Assembly (NCBI RefSeq): GCF_001282945.1
Contig: NZ_CDMG01000009.1
Location: forward strand, 287,504 to 351,503
Direction: 5' to 3'
DNA: 64,000 nucleotides
Source of the DNA: Helicobacter ailurogastricus
GTDB taxonomy: Bacteria > Campylobacterota > Campylobacteria > Campylobacterales > Helicobacteraceae
Both the position numbers and the translations under genes were made by a program. The notes beneath the pieces are model-generated. The model was given only the letters and a program-made list of their open reading frames with translations, searched no databases and was not told the DNA's origin. Shown here in pieces: positions 42,329 through 51,884 of the stretch. The stretch's first letter is position 1. The number at the start of each line of letters is the position of its first letter.

Positions 42329-43792
42329 ATGGCAAAAATCACCACAATCATTGACATCGGCTCCAACTCGGTACGCATGGCTATCTTTAAAAAGACGAGT
42401 CAGTTTGGATTTTACTTGCTCTACGAGATCAAATCCAAAGTACGCATTTCTCAGGGCTCTTACGAACACAAAGGGGTGTTGCAAAAAGCCCCGATGAAGC
42501 GGGCTTTAAGGGCACTCAGCGATTTTAAGGATATTGCTGAGAAGTATAAGAGTCGCAAGATTTTATGCGTGGCGACCTCAGCCGTGCGCGATGCCCCCAA
42601 CTCTAAAGAGTTTATCGCCCTTGTAAAAGAAGAGTGTGGCCTGCAAGTGAAGGTCATCGATGGAAAAAAAGAGGCGTTTTATGGGGGCGTGGCTTGTGCA
42701 AATCTCTTGCACCACAAAGACGGGATCACCATTGACATTGGCGGGGGGAGCACGGAGTGCGCACTCATTGAAGATGGCAAAATCAAGGACTTGATCTCGG
42801 TAAACCTAGGCACGATCCGCTTAAAAGAACTCTTTTTTGATAAAAACCTAGACTTGAGTCTTGCTAAAGAATTTATCCAAAAAGAATTGGCCAAAATCCC
42901 CCCCCACTTTAAAACCGGCTGTGTTTTTGGCGTGGGCGGGACGATCCGCTCTTTGGCCAAAGTGGGGATATTCCAAAACAACTACCCCATCGATGTGATC
43001 CACGGCTATGAAATGGATGTGAAAAGCAATTGGCATTGGATGCAGCAAATCATCAGAAGCAGCGAAGCCCAGTTAGGCGAGTTTGGCATCAGCGAAGATC
43101 GCAAAGACAGCATTAGAAGCGGGACTTTGATTTTTACGATGTTTTTAGAGCACTTTAAGGCGCGTACGATTGTAGCGAGCGGGGTGGGCGTTAGAGAGGG
43201 TGTGTTTTTAAGCGACATGCTAAGAAGCCACAACCACAGCTTCCCCAAGGGCATTAACCCATCTATTCTGTCCTTGCTCGATCGCTTTTTGCCCCACTCC
43301 AAACACAGCCAAGAGGTTAAAAAAGAGTGTGCTAAACTCTTTGGGGCCCTGCAACCCTTGCATGGCATCCACGAAAAGTATTTATACCATTTAAAAATTG
43401 CCGGGCAACTCTCTAGCATTGGCAAGGTGTTAAATTTTTACAACGCCCACAAACACGGGGCTTATTTGAGTCTGCACTCTTTGAGTTATGGTTTTTCACA
43501 CCAAGATCGGGCGATCATTTGCCTATTGGTGCAATTTAGCTACAAGAAAATCCCAAAGGATAGCAACATCGCCCACATCGGCGCGATCATGCCCCCTATT
43601 TTGACCCTGCAATGGCTCAGTTTCATTTTGGGGCTGGCTGAAACCATGTGCCTAGCCCGCTTGCCTAAAGGCACGCATTACCATTTAAAACACAAGACCC
43701 TACAAATCCACAGCCCAAGCGACACCTACCTTTGCCAAGAAGTCGCCACAAAGCTCACAAAGCCCGTCCCCTTTGAAATTGAGTTTGTATGA
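42329..43792 (+). CDS. ppx: Exopolyphosphatase / guanosine pentaphosphate phosphatase
   Basis: 487 residues. The ASKHA-type N-terminal half carries IIDIGSNSVRMAIF at 6-19, VATSAVRDAPNS near 92, IDIGGGSTECALIE near 134, and VFGVGGTIRSLAKVG near 195. The C-terminal half is HD-like helical. The protein removes phosphate from polyphosphate or converts pppGpp to ppGpp, and so shapes the stringent response. It overlaps waaC by four bases (ATGA). Matches the ferredoxin-ppx-waaC order of H. pylori. Confidence 0.93.
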   Translation: MAKITTIIDIGSNSVRMAIFKKTSQFGFYLLYEIKSKVRISQGSYEHKGVLQKAPMKRALRALSDFKDIAEKYKSRKILCVATSAVRDAPNSKEFIALVKEECGLQVKVIDGKKEAFYGGVACANLLHHKDGITIDIGGGSTECALIEDGKIKDLISVNLGTIRLKELFFDKNLDLSLAKEFIQKELAKIPPHFKTGCVFGVGGTIRSLAKVGIFQNNYPIDVIHGYEMDVKSNWHWMQQIIRSSEAQLGEFGISEDRKDSIRSGTLIFTMFLEHFKARTIVASGVGVREGVFLSDMLRSHNHSFPKGINPSILSLLDRFLPHSKHSQEVKKECAKLFGALQPLHGIHEKYLYHLKIAGQLSSIGKVLNFYNAHKHGAYLSLHSLSYGFSHQDRAIICLLVQFSYKKIPKDSNIAHIGAIMPPILTLQWLSFILGLAETMCLARLPKGTHYHLKHKTLQIHSPSDTYLCQEVATKLTKPVPFEIEFV

Positions 43793-44829
43793 AAGTCGCC
43801 ATCATTAGGCTTTCAGCCCTAGGCGATGTGGTTGTGAGTGCCGTGTTTTTGCCCTTTTTAAAACAACGCTACAAGGGGGTTAAGATCCATTGGTTTGTGG
43901 ATGAAAACTTTGCTCCCATTTTAAAAGATGCCCCCCACATCGATGTCTTGCACGCCCTGCCCTATAAACGGACTTTACGCACCAAAAATCCCTTAAAGAT
44001 TTGGCGTTTTTATAGCCATTTGCGCTCTTTAGGGGTCTTTGATTTGATCATTGACATGCAGGGGCTTTTAAAATCTGCTTTAATTGGGTTGTTTTTAGCC
44101 AAGAAAAAGCCTAAACATTTTGTGGGCTTTGATCGCCACTCTATTAGAGAAAAACTCGCGAGCTTATTTTACACCCACAAAGTGAGCATCCCCTACGGCG
44201 CACACATTTTAGAGCGCAACGCTTGCGTGCTAAAAGGCGGATTTGATTTACTCTTGAAGATCAAAGAGTGGGAAAACCCCCTACAAGAGCGCAACTTAGC
44301 CTTTTTCTGCCCCAACAGCCCTAAGTTAGAGCCCATCTTAAACACCCCCGCCCCTAAAGTCTTGTTTGTGCTTGAAACCTCTAGAGCGTATAAAACCTAC
44401 CCGCTTGAGGGCTTTAAACAAGTGGGGCTAGCGTTGAAAGATTGTGGGCTAGAGATTTTAATCCTAAGCCACGCCCATTTAGAACAAGCCCAAGAACTTT
44501 ATGCCTGCCTAAGCCCCCAAGTCAAAGCCGTGCTTTTGCCCCTTTTAACTTTAGAGGAGGTGAAAACCCTTGTGGCTGGGGTGAGCGTGGTCGTGGGCGG
44601 GGACACAGGCGTGGTGCATTTAGCTTGGGCTTTAAAAACCCCATCGGTAACCCTTTATGGCAACACGCCCAAAGCGCGTTTTGAGCTAAAGGGCAAACAC
44701 CACATCGCTTTAGCGGGGAATTTGCAGGCGGATTTTGCTAAAAACGGCTTTTCTATTAACGACATCCCGCCCCTTGCCATTAAGGAGGCGGTGTTGGAGG
44801 TACTTAAAGGAGCACAGACACTTGACTAA
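43789..44829 (+). CDS. waaC: LPS heptosyltransferase I
   Basis: 346 residues, GT9 family (GT-B fold). It adds the first L-glycero-D-manno-heptose to Kdo of the LPS core. The N-terminus IIRLSALGDVVVSAVFLP is the usual start with the catalytic-type Asp at residue 12, followed by DLIIDMQGLLKSAL near 85, and GVSVVVGGDTGVVHLAWAL near 265 binds ADP-heptose. Next gene lpxL begins inside its last codons. Together they build the core/lipid A. Confidence 0.94.
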   Translation: MKVAIIRLSALGDVVVSAVFLPFLKQRYKGVKIHWFVDENFAPILKDAPHIDVLHALPYKRTLRTKNPLKIWRFYSHLRSLGVFDLIIDMQGLLKSALIGLFLAKKKPKHFVGFDRHSIREKLASLFYTHKVSIPYGAHILERNACVLKGGFDLLLKIKEWENPLQERNLAFFCPNSPKLEPILNTPAPKVLFVLETSRAYKTYPLEGFKQVGLALKDCGLEILILSHAHLEQAQELYACLSPQVKAVLLPLLTLEEVKTLVAGVSVVVGGDTGVVHLAWALKTPSVTLYGNTPKARFELKGKHHIALAGNLQADFAKNGFSINDIPPLAIKEAVLEVLKGAQTLD

Positions 44830-45772
44830 AGAAAATGGGATTAAAAGAGAGTGGGGGATTTTTTGCGCCAAAATTTTAGAGTGGTTTTTAAATGTTTTGG
44901 GCTTTGTGTTGGCACGCGTGCCCCACTCGTGGTTTGTGGGCTGTGTGCGGGCTTTGGGCTTTGTCTTTTATAAGCTAGATAGACGGCGTTACTACGATGC
45001 CAAGGCAAATTTAGATTTTGTGTTCCCCGAAATGGATCACGCCCGTAAAGAAGCGATCATCCGGCGGGCTTACCAAAACTTCGCCTTCATTATCTTAGAA
45101 AGCGTGCGGGTGGAGTTTCTACCTAAAGACATTTACGATGCCCGCTTCACGCTCATCGATCAAGAAAATGTGTTAAAGTCCTTAAAGAAAAACGGGCAAG
45201 CCGTGGTGATGGGGATGCACTTTGGGTATTGGGAGGCAGTCGGGACTTCTTTAGCGCAATATTACGCCCAGTATGATCGGGGGTCTTTAGGGCGTTTAAC
45301 CAAGTTTGAGAGCATTAACCGCCTGATCGTCAAGCACAGAGAGGCCTTTGGCGTGCGCTTCATCAACAAGGTCGGAGCGTTTAAAGAGCTCTTAAAGGTC
45401 TATAATGGGGGGAAGGGCTTAGTGGGGATTTTAGTCGATCAAAACATTTCGCCTAAAGAAGGCGTTGAGGTGGATTTTTTCGGGCACAAGGCGACACACA
45501 CCACGATCGGCTCCATCCTAGCGCGGCGCTACAACATAGACATTGTGGCGGTCATCATTGACTTTAACGAGGATTACAGCCATTACTATGTCACTTACTA
45601 CCCTCCCATCCAAGCCCCCAATACAGAGGATGGCCAAGCCGACATTTTAGAGGCCACGCAAGCGCAGGCCTCTTTGAGCGAGCAAATCATCCGAGCACAT
45701 CCGGAGAGTTGGTTTTGGTTCCATCGGCGTTTTAAAAGCACGCACCCTGAGATTTACAAAAGGCCTACTTAA
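44822..45772 (+). CDS. Lipid A biosynthesis (late) acyltransferase
   Basis: 316 residues from TTG at 44822, nine bases after AAGGAG and overlapping the waaC stop; the longer frame upstream only reads through waaC. It corresponds to the LpxL/HtrB family: MGMHFGYWEAVG near 127 has the HxxxxE catalytic motif, GRLTKFESIN near 152, and LVDQNISPKEGVEVDFFG near 207. One N-terminal membrane helix is at 20-45. It adds a secondary acyl chain to Kdo-lipid A on the inner membrane. It converges with lpxE. Confidence 0.9.
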   Translation: MTKENGIKREWGIFCAKILEWFLNVLGFVLARVPHSWFVGCVRALGFVFYKLDRRRYYDAKANLDFVFPEMDHARKEAIIRRAYQNFAFIILESVRVEFLPKDIYDARFTLIDQENVLKSLKKNGQAVVMGMHFGYWEAVGTSLAQYYAQYDRGSLGRLTKFESINRLIVKHREAFGVRFINKVGAFKELLKVYNGGKGLVGILVDQNISPKEGVEVDFFGHKATHTTIGSILARRYNIDIVAVIIDFNEDYSHYYVTYYPPIQAPNTEDGQADILEATQAQASLSEQIIRAHPESWFWFHRRFKSTHPEIYKRPT

Positions 45773-46322
45773 AACGGCTGGTTAAGAATAAGGCGCACAG
45801 CACACCCACGCTAAGACCGGCCATGAGCGCGCCGATAGTGTGGGCGTTTAAGTAAATGCGTGCGCCCATGGTCATGAACGCTAAAGGCAAAAACCACAGC
45901 CACACCGCCCCATAACGGCGCACTAAAAAGCCCAGAGCGCAAGCGACCATAGAAGAGTGTCCGCTGGGCATGTTTTTATCGCTTCCACTGGGCCTTTCGC
46001 CCAAACGCCGCCCAAAGAGCACCACATCATTAAGCCCCCATTTAAGCGCGTGTGTGGCGATGGTCGTGGCAATGCTGACATGGACGATTTGCACCAAACC
46101 GATGACATCTCTTTTAGCCAAAGGCAGAGCAAAAGAGATGATGGTGGGGATAAAGCGGGCGTAATGTTCGGTAACACTAAAAGCTGTGGGGACTTGGGGT
46201 TGCTTGGCAATTTTAGGAAAGGGAGCGATCACCCCCACTAAAAAGAACAGAAAAAAACAAACGATGCTTTTGATCGGCAAGCTCTTAGGCAGGCTGTCTA
46301 GGCAAAGGCTTTTAAGTTTCAT
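45765..46322 (-). CDS. lpxE: Lipid A 1-phosphatase (PAP2 family)
   Basis: 185 residues with about five membrane spans. PAP2 motifs are seen: KWGLNDVVLFGRRLGERPSG near 88-108 (KX6RP-like), NMPSGHSSM near 113 (PSGH), and RIYLNAHTIGALMAG near 155 (SRxxxxxHxxxD-like variant). H. pylori LpxE removes the 1-phosphate of lipid A, after which EptA adds phosphoethanolamine; both lower the negative charge and give cationic peptide resistance. It overlaps eptA by four bases (ATGA), which supports the pair. Confidence 0.88.
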   Translation of the reverse strand: MKLKSLCLDSLPKSLPIKSIVCFFLFFLVGVIAPFPKIAKQPQVPTAFSVTEHYARFIPTIISFALPLAKRDVIGLVQIVHVSIATTIATHALKWGLNDVVLFGRRLGERPSGSDKNMPSGHSSMVACALGFLVRRYGAVWLWFLPLAFMTMGARIYLNAHTIGALMAGLSVGVLCALFLTSRFK

Positions 46323-47845
46323 TGAAAAATATCCAGATGGGAGTCATAGGCTTGGCTGGCTTGCAGGCCAAAGGCGTGCAAGATGCTAGGAAAAATCACA
46401 CCTTGATTGTAGTTTGGCTTTGTGGGTTTAGGTTGCAGACTCGTTTTAAGGGCGGGGTTTAAATAGACAATGAAGGGGACTTGCTTTTGTTGCACGGGAG
46501 CGATTAAATAGGGCGTGCCATGCAAGTACAGCCCATGCTCGCCCAAACTCTCGCCGTGATCGCTCATATACAGCAACAACGCTTGTCTGTTGGTGTGTTG
46601 CAAAGCATGCACCGCTAAATCCAACACCCGATCGTTGTAGGCAATGGTGTTGTCGTAGGCGTTGATCAATGCGGCGGTTTGGCAAGTGTTTAGCTCGTTG
46701 TGGGTGCAGATGGGCTTAAAGGGGGCGAAATTTTTGGGCACTTTATCCACATACAGCGGTCCATGCGAGCCTTTGAGGTGCAAGACCACAAACAAATTAT
46801 CGCTAGGGTAACGGCTAAAAACAAAGGGCAAGGCTAGGGCTAGGGCTTCGTCAAAGTTTAAAATCTCGGACCCAACCCCCTTTTGTTTGAGCCACTCTTG
46901 CCACACGGGTTTATCAGGTTGCCAGTCAATGGTCATAGGCGGTTGCCCATCGTTAAGGCTGAGCCACACGACTTTAACCCCTTGCCTGTGCAAAAATGAA
47001 GGTAAATTTTCATACCCACTTTTGGCGTTTAAAATGCACGCCAGCGCGGCGGTGGTGTAGGTGGCGCAAGAAGTGGCTTTTAAGGCTAGGATTTGGTGGT
47101 GGTTTAAAAGCTCTTGCAGTTTGGGCGTGGTGGGTCTGTTGTAGCCATAAATGCTATAATTTGCCCTTCGTGCGCTCTCACCTATGGCTAGAATCACTAC
47201 CCGATCGTGCACCTTGGGAGTTGTTAGGGCAAAGTGCTTAAGCTCGGGATTTTTTAAAGAAGCTAGGGTAGCACGTAGGGCGTTTATGCTGTAATTATAG
47301 GGTGAAACGAGTCCTCCAATGGCTTTAGCGTGCTGATCGAAAAAAAGCCACTCCTTGGTGTGGGTTGCGCTCCACAGAGCAAAGACAAGCCCCGAACCCA
47401 AGAAAAAATAAACCCTGTGTTTAAAGGGGCTTGTTTTTAAAGGCAAAACCCAAAAGCACCCCCCCACCACGAGCCCCAACAAGACATAAACCCACAAATG
47501 CCCCCCTAAAAATCCGCCCGCTTCTTCTAGGTTCGTGTGCAAGACATTGCCCATCATGTCTTTTGTCAGCAACACATGGTAAGTGCTGATGAAGTAGAGG
47601 GCTAGGGCGTTGCATAGACTAAAAAGGGCGAAAAAGAGGCGCACCACACGCAGACCAAACACCGACAAAGCCGCAAAGACCATGTTTGTGGTGCAGATGT
47701 AGGCGGCACACACGCTAAAAGCAACGCCAAAACCCCCTTTGTGAAACACATAGCTTAAAAGAGGTAGGTTAAACGGGGTTAAAGAGACGACACTATAAAA
47801 CAACAAGCCCCAACTAAGGGGCAAAGGCGCAACCCGAAAGGACAT
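46319..47845 (-). CDS. eptA: Lipid A phosphoethanolamine transferase
   Basis: 508 residues from ATG 47845, after AGG at five bases. Five membrane spans fill residues 1-165, and the periplasmic sulfatase-like domain follows: VILAIGESARRANYSIYGYNR near 222 with metal-binding Glu, the nucleophile Thr in ATSCATYTTAALACIL near 260, and the SDHGESLGEHGLYLHG block near 432 with metal ligands. It adds phosphoethanolamine at the position freed by LpxE. Seven bases separate it from gltA. Confidence 0.92.
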   Translation of the reverse strand: MSFRVAPLPLSWGLLFYSVVSLTPFNLPLLSYVFHKGGFGVAFSVCAAYICTTNMVFAALSVFGLRVVRLFFALFSLCNALALYFISTYHVLLTKDMMGNVLHTNLEEAGGFLGGHLWVYVLLGLVVGGCFWVLPLKTSPFKHRVYFFLGSGLVFALWSATHTKEWLFFDQHAKAIGGLVSPYNYSINALRATLASLKNPELKHFALTTPKVHDRVVILAIGESARRANYSIYGYNRPTTPKLQELLNHHQILALKATSCATYTTAALACILNAKSGYENLPSFLHRQGVKVVWLSLNDGQPPMTIDWQPDKPVWQEWLKQKGVGSEILNFDEALALALPFVFSRYPSDNLFVVLHLKGSHGPLYVDKVPKNFAPFKPICTHNELNTCQTAALINAYDNTIAYNDRVLDLAVHALQHTNRQALLLYMSDHGESLGEHGLYLHGTPYLIAPVQQKQVPFIVYLNPALKTSLQPKPTKPNYNQGVIFPSILHAFGLQASQAYDSHLDIFQ

Positions 47846-47851
47846 CAAAAC

Positions 47852-49132
47852 CTATTTGCCGATATAAACTTGTCTTGGCCGCGTGATGCGGGCTTGGGCG
47901 TTTTTGACATGCTCGAGGAGTTGGGCGCACCAGCCCACTGTGCGCCCGATCACAAACACGGGAGTGAAAAAGCGCACGGGGATTTGCAACGCCCGCAAGA
48001 TCGTACCGGAGTAAAAATCTACATTGGGGTAAAGGTTGCGCGCGATAAAATACTCGTCTTTCAGGGCAACTTCTTCAACTTTAGCGGCGATCTCATCGAG
48101 TTTGGGATTCATTTTAATCCCCTTGGCTTGTAAATCGTCCTTGATTTGCTTTAAAATGCGCGCGCGTGGATCGTAGCTCTTATACACCCGATGTCCAAAA
48201 CCCATGAGTTTAAAGGAGTCGTTTTTGTCTTTCACCCGAGCGATGTATTTATCCACATTTTTCACATCCCCAATCTCTTCTAGTTGGATCAAAACCTTTT
48301 CATTGGCCCCGCCGTGCAAATGTCCCCAAAGCGCGCTAATGCCCGCACTAATGGCCGCATAGGGATGTACCCCCGTAGAAGCAACATTGCGCACAGTCGT
48401 GGAGGAGGCGTTTTGCCCGTGGTCGGCGTGCAAGGTCAAGATTTTATCAAAGGCTTCGACTTCAAGGGGGGTGATTTCGATTTCGCCGTGCAAGCTGTGT
48501 TTGAGTCGTTCGTGGGGGTAGGCTCTGAGCATAAACAAGATGTTTTCAATGTAGCTGCGGCCAATGTCTGGGTGTATGATGGGCGCGCCGATTTCGTTGC
48601 GGTAACAAATGGCCGCTAGAGTAGGCATTTTAGCCACAATGCGCCGCGCCATTGTTTGGTAGTCTTCTTCCGTGTGCATCACAGCGTGGTCGGAGTAAAA
48701 GGTTGAGAGGATTGACACCCCGCTGCTGAGTTTTGCCATAGGGTGGGCATTTGTGGGGAAAGCAGCAAACATGTTCATTAAGGTTCTGTGGATAAAGCTT
48801 CTGTGGCGTAACTCCAGCTCAAATTCGAGCGACTCGGTCTCGTTTTGGGGAAGTTGGTCTGTGAGCAAGAGCTTACACACATCGACATACTTATATTTTG
48901 CGACCAGCTCCTCAATGGGGTGGCCCTTGTAGTAAAGCTCGCCCTTTTTGCCATCAATGTAACTAATGGTCGATTTGCACCCTGCTGTGGAGGAGTAACC
49001 CGGGTCGTAAGAAAAAAGCCCTGAAGTTTCGTAGAGCTTAGAAAAATCGATGGCATCCCCGCCCCTTGTACAGGCAATGGTCTCAAACTCAAACTTCTCG
49101 TTCGTGGCGTTGTTGGTGAGTGTGACAGACAT
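47852..49132 (-). CDS. gltA: Citrate synthase
   Basis: 426 residues, type II (hexameric) length. It condenses oxaloacetate and acetyl-CoA. Conserved blocks: [20 protein letters not shown] near 45, [20 protein letters not shown] near 235 with the first catalytic His region, GPLHGGANE-like GHLHGGANE near 270, [13 protein letters not shown] near 312 and NVDFYSGTI near 370 with catalytic Asp. It opens a minus-strand unit with eptA and lpxE. icd is divergent, after a decayed gene. Confidence 0.96.
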   Translation of the reverse strand: MSVTLTNNATNEKFEFETIACTRGGDAIDFSKLYETSGLFSYDPGYSSTAGCKSTISYIDGKKGELYYKGHPIEELVAKYKYVDVCKLLLTDQLPQNETESLEFELELRHRSFIHRTLMNMFAAFPTNAHPMAKLSSGVSILSTFYSDHAVMHTEEDYQTMARRIVAKMPTLAAICYRNEIGAPIIHPDIGRSYIENILFMLRAYPHERLKHSLHGEIEITPLEVEAFDKILTLHADHGQNASSTTVRNVASTGVHPYAAISAGISALWGHLHGGANEKVLIQLEEIGDVKNVDKYIARVKDKNDSFKLMGFGHRVYKSYDPRARILKQIKDDLQAKGIKMNPKLDEIAAKVEEVALKDEYFIARNLYPNVDFYSGTILRALQIPVRFFTPVFVIGRTVGWCAQLLEHVKNAQARITRPRQVYIGK

Positions 49133-49194
49133 GGACTTCCTTTTGGTTCGTTTTAGATCAAATTATACCCGCCTTGAGATTAAAACAAGGTTGC

Positions 49195-49700
49195 CTAAGC
49201 ATGGAGTTTAACCATCTCTAGGTATTTTTGAAACATCTTAGCGTTAAAATTGCGTATCGTGTCCACAAGAGCGCGGATTGTGTAGTCCAGCCCAAGCGCC
49301 ACCCCAAAAACTTTAAGAGTTTTACGGCTATCTCTTTGGAAATCTCTAACCCATAAATCTTGCTAAGGTGGATAATCATCGCAACATGGGTGGTGGCGAT
49401 CAAGGGACAATCAGAGAAAGGGACGGGAGGCCTATGGTGGCGTGTAGCCCATAATTGCCTTGTGTGCGTCTTCCTTGCATTGTTCGCGGCGCAATTTTGA
49501 TCGTATTTTTGTTTTTTTTACAAAAGCTGCTCACCTTGCTTTGTTTCTCGCATCTCTTGCTTTAGCTACTCCCTTGCCGTCCTTGTCTTGCTGGGCTTTG
49601 GTGATCCCCACAATTCCATGCACTCTCGCATCGGCCCCAAAGCCTTAGACATCAAACCCGCTGAATCCAGATTCACTTCTCTAGCTGCAACAATTAACAC
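49195..49700 (-). pseudogene. Decayed GTPase/DUF697-type protein gene
   Basis: The roughly 660 bp between gltA and icd holds no intact gene. On the minus strand coherent pieces occur in different frames: first ARVHGIVGITKAQQDKDGKG (a possible G4 TKxD motif), then VPFSDCPLIATTHVAMIIHL and SKIYGLEISKE, then KVFGVALGLDYTIRALVDTI and NFNAKMFQKYLEMVKLHA up to a stop at 49195-49197. The middle block resembles the DUF697 tail of dynamin-like or Era-like GTPases. A frameshift near 49320 separates the last two pieces and several stops interrupt the first. The coding sense is clear for 49195-49420 and less so above. Confidence 0.65.
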
Positions 49701-49791
49701 ATTCCCTTACACCAAGATGGCCTCATTCTAGCCAAAGACTTTAAACCCGCTTTATGCTACAATGCCACGCATATCATCTTAAGGAGTTTTT

Positions 49792-51069
49792 ATGTCTTAC
49801 AACCCCAAGTATTTGTCTTTACCCACTGAGGGGGAAACGATCACTTACAAAGAGGGCAAATTGCATGTGCCAAGCCACCCCATCATCCCCTTCATTGAGG
49901 GTGATGGGATTGGTGTGGATATCACCCCCGTGATGCGTAAAGTCGTGGATGCTGCCGTGCAAAAGGCCTACAAGGGCGCAAAAAAGATCGCTTGGTATGA
50001 GGTCTTTGTGGGAGAAAAGTGCTACAACAAATTCAAGGACCACAAAGAATTAAGCGTGGAAGAGCAATGGCTCTTGCCCGACACCATTGAGGCGATTAAC
50101 CATTTTAAGGTTTCCATTAAAGGACCACTCACCACGCCTGTAGGCGAGGGCTTTAGGTCGCTCAATGTTGCTCTGCGCCAAAAAATGGATTTGTATGTGT
50201 GCTTGCGCCCTGTGCGCTGGTATTCTAGCCCAAGCCCGGTTAAAGACCCCGCTAAAGTGGATATGGTGATTTTTAGAGAAAACAGCGAGGACATTTACGC
50301 GGGCATCGAGTTTAACCAAGACACGCCCGAAGCCAAAAAGCTCATTAAATTTTTGCAAGAGGAATTAAAAGTCACTAAAATCCGCTTTCCCCAAACAAGC
50401 AGTGTAGGCATCAAGCCCATTAGCCTAGAGGGGACGGAAAGGCTCGTGCGTAAAGCAATTGAATACACCATCGACAACGATCGCAACAGCCTAACTTTCG
50501 TGCATAAGGGCAATATCATGAAATACACCGAGGGGGCGTTCATGAAATGGGGCTATGCTCTAGCACAAAGAGAGTTTGGGGCAAAGCTCTTAGACAAGGG
50601 GCCTTGGTGCGTGCTAAAAAATCCCAAAACCGGTAAAGAGATTGTCATTAAAGACATGATCGCCGATGCTTTCTTGCAACAAATTTTATTGCGCCCGGCT
50701 GAATACGATGTGATCGCCACCATGAATTTAAACGGGGATTATATCTCAGATGCACTCGCGGCGATGGTGGGTGGGATTGGCATCGCTCCCGGGGCAAACA
50801 TGAACGATAGTGTCGCCATGTTTGAAGCCACACACGGCACCGCCCCTAAATACGCGGGTCTTAATAAAGTTAATCCCGGCTCCATCATCTTAAGCGCGGA
50901 GATGATGTTGCGCCACATGGGCTGGATTGAGGCGGCGGATTTAATCGTGGTGGGCATGCAAAAGGCGATTGAGAGCAAAAAAGTAACTTATGACTTCGCG
51001 CGCCTGATGGAGGGCGCTACTGAGGTGTCTAGCTCTGAGTTTGGAGAGGTGATCATCTCGCATTTATAA
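49792..51069 (+). CDS. icd: Isocitrate dehydrogenase (NADP+)
   Basis: 425 residues. It oxidises isocitrate to 2-oxoglutarate. The substrate Ser lies in [23 protein letters not shown] near 125, the metal site in [23 protein letters not shown] near 305, and [22 protein letters not shown] near 340 binds NADP. A TACAAT box precedes it near 49756 and GGAG before ATG 49792. The next gene starts in its stop codon (TAATG). Confidence 0.96.
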   Translation: MSYNPKYLSLPTEGETITYKEGKLHVPSHPIIPFIEGDGIGVDITPVMRKVVDAAVQKAYKGAKKIAWYEVFVGEKCYNKFKDHKELSVEEQWLLPDTIEAINHFKVSIKGPLTTPVGEGFRSLNVALRQKMDLYVCLRPVRWYSSPSPVKDPAKVDMVIFRENSEDIYAGIEFNQDTPEAKKLIKFLQEELKVTKIRFPQTSSVGIKPISLEGTERLVRKAIEYTIDNDRNSLTFVHKGNIMKYTEGAFMKWGYALAQREFGAKLLDKGPWCVLKNPKTGKEIVIKDMIADAFLQQILLRPAEYDVIATMNLNGDYISDALAAMVGGIGIAPGANMNDSVAMFEATHGTAPKYAGLNKVNPGSIILSAEMMLRHMGWIEAADLIVVGMQKAIESKKVTYDFARLMEGATEVSSSEFGEVIISHL

Positions 51070-51884
51070 TGGGACTTGATTTTATTTTAGCCCTAGTGGG
51101 CTTTGTAACGGGCGTTACGGCGGGGTTTTTTGGCATCGGTGGGGGGGAGATTGTCGTACCCGCCGCCGTGTTTGCCGGCTTTAGTTACAGCCACGCGGTG
51201 GGTATTTCTCTCTTTCAAATGCTCTTTTCTTCGCTGGCAGGCTCGTTCATCAACTATAAAAAAGGCTTGTTGGATATTAAAGAGGGTCTAGCGATTGCAC
51301 TAGGTGGGTTGTTTGGGGCAATACTGGGCAGTTTTTTGCTCAAGCACATTGACGATCGTCTGTTGATGGGACTATTTGTGGCGGTGGTGTGCTACACTTG
51401 TTTTAAATACGCCTTTGTGCGCGAGGGCAACTACCAAAGTGCTCACTTTCAAATGCACTCCAAGCGCACCCGCTTTAAAATCCCCCTAACCCATTGGCAC
51501 TTGAGTCAAAAGCATGCCATTTTAGCGCTAGCGGGGCTACTCACGGGGGTTTTCTCGATCCCGCTTGGCATGGGTGGGGGGATTTTGATTATCCCCTTTT
51601 TGGGCTATTTCTTAAAATACGAAACCCAAAAAATCGTGCCTTTAGGGCTGTTCTTTGTCATCTTTTCTTCGCTCTCAGGGGTGGTTGCTCTCACCCACGC
51701 GGGTGTTTTGACCCCCCATGTTTTGTGGATTGGCTTTTTAACGGGCATGGGTGCTTTGGCGGGGGTCGGGCTTGGCATTAAATTAATCTTGGTGGCGACC
51801 GAGAAAATCCACCGGGTCTTGCTCTTAAGCATTTACGTCTTGAGTATCTTAGCCACGCTCTATAAGCTCATCGCAGAGTTATAA
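51069..51884 (+). CDS. TauE/SafE-family sulfite or anion exporter
   Basis: 271 residues, eight to nine membrane spans, arranged as two repeats. Each repeat begins with a glycine-rich motif: GVTAGFFGIGGGEIVVPA near 15-32 and GVFSIPLGMGGGILIIPFL near 160-178. Such proteins move organosulfur anions or sulfite across the inner membrane; the substrate is not known here. It overlaps icd by one base. It converges with the VirB11-like gene by six bases. Confidence 0.86.
   Translation: MGLDFILALVGFVTGVTAGFFGIGGGEIVVPAAVFAGFSYSHAVGISLFQMLFSSLAGSFINYKKGLLDIKEGLAIALGGLFGAILGSFLLKHIDDRLLMGLFVAVVCYTCFKYAFVREGNYQSAHFQMHSKRTRFKIPLTHWHLSQKHAILALAGLLTGVFSIPLGMGGGILIIPFLGYFLKYETQKIVPLGLFFVIFSSLSGVVALTHAGVLTPHVLWIGFLTGMGALAGVGLGIKLILVATEKIHRVLLLSIYVLSILATLYKLIAEL

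Noticed and set aside
44735-44821. Longer start for the lipid A acyltransferase
   Set aside because: It only reads through the end of waaC; TTG 44822 has AAGGAG at a good distance.
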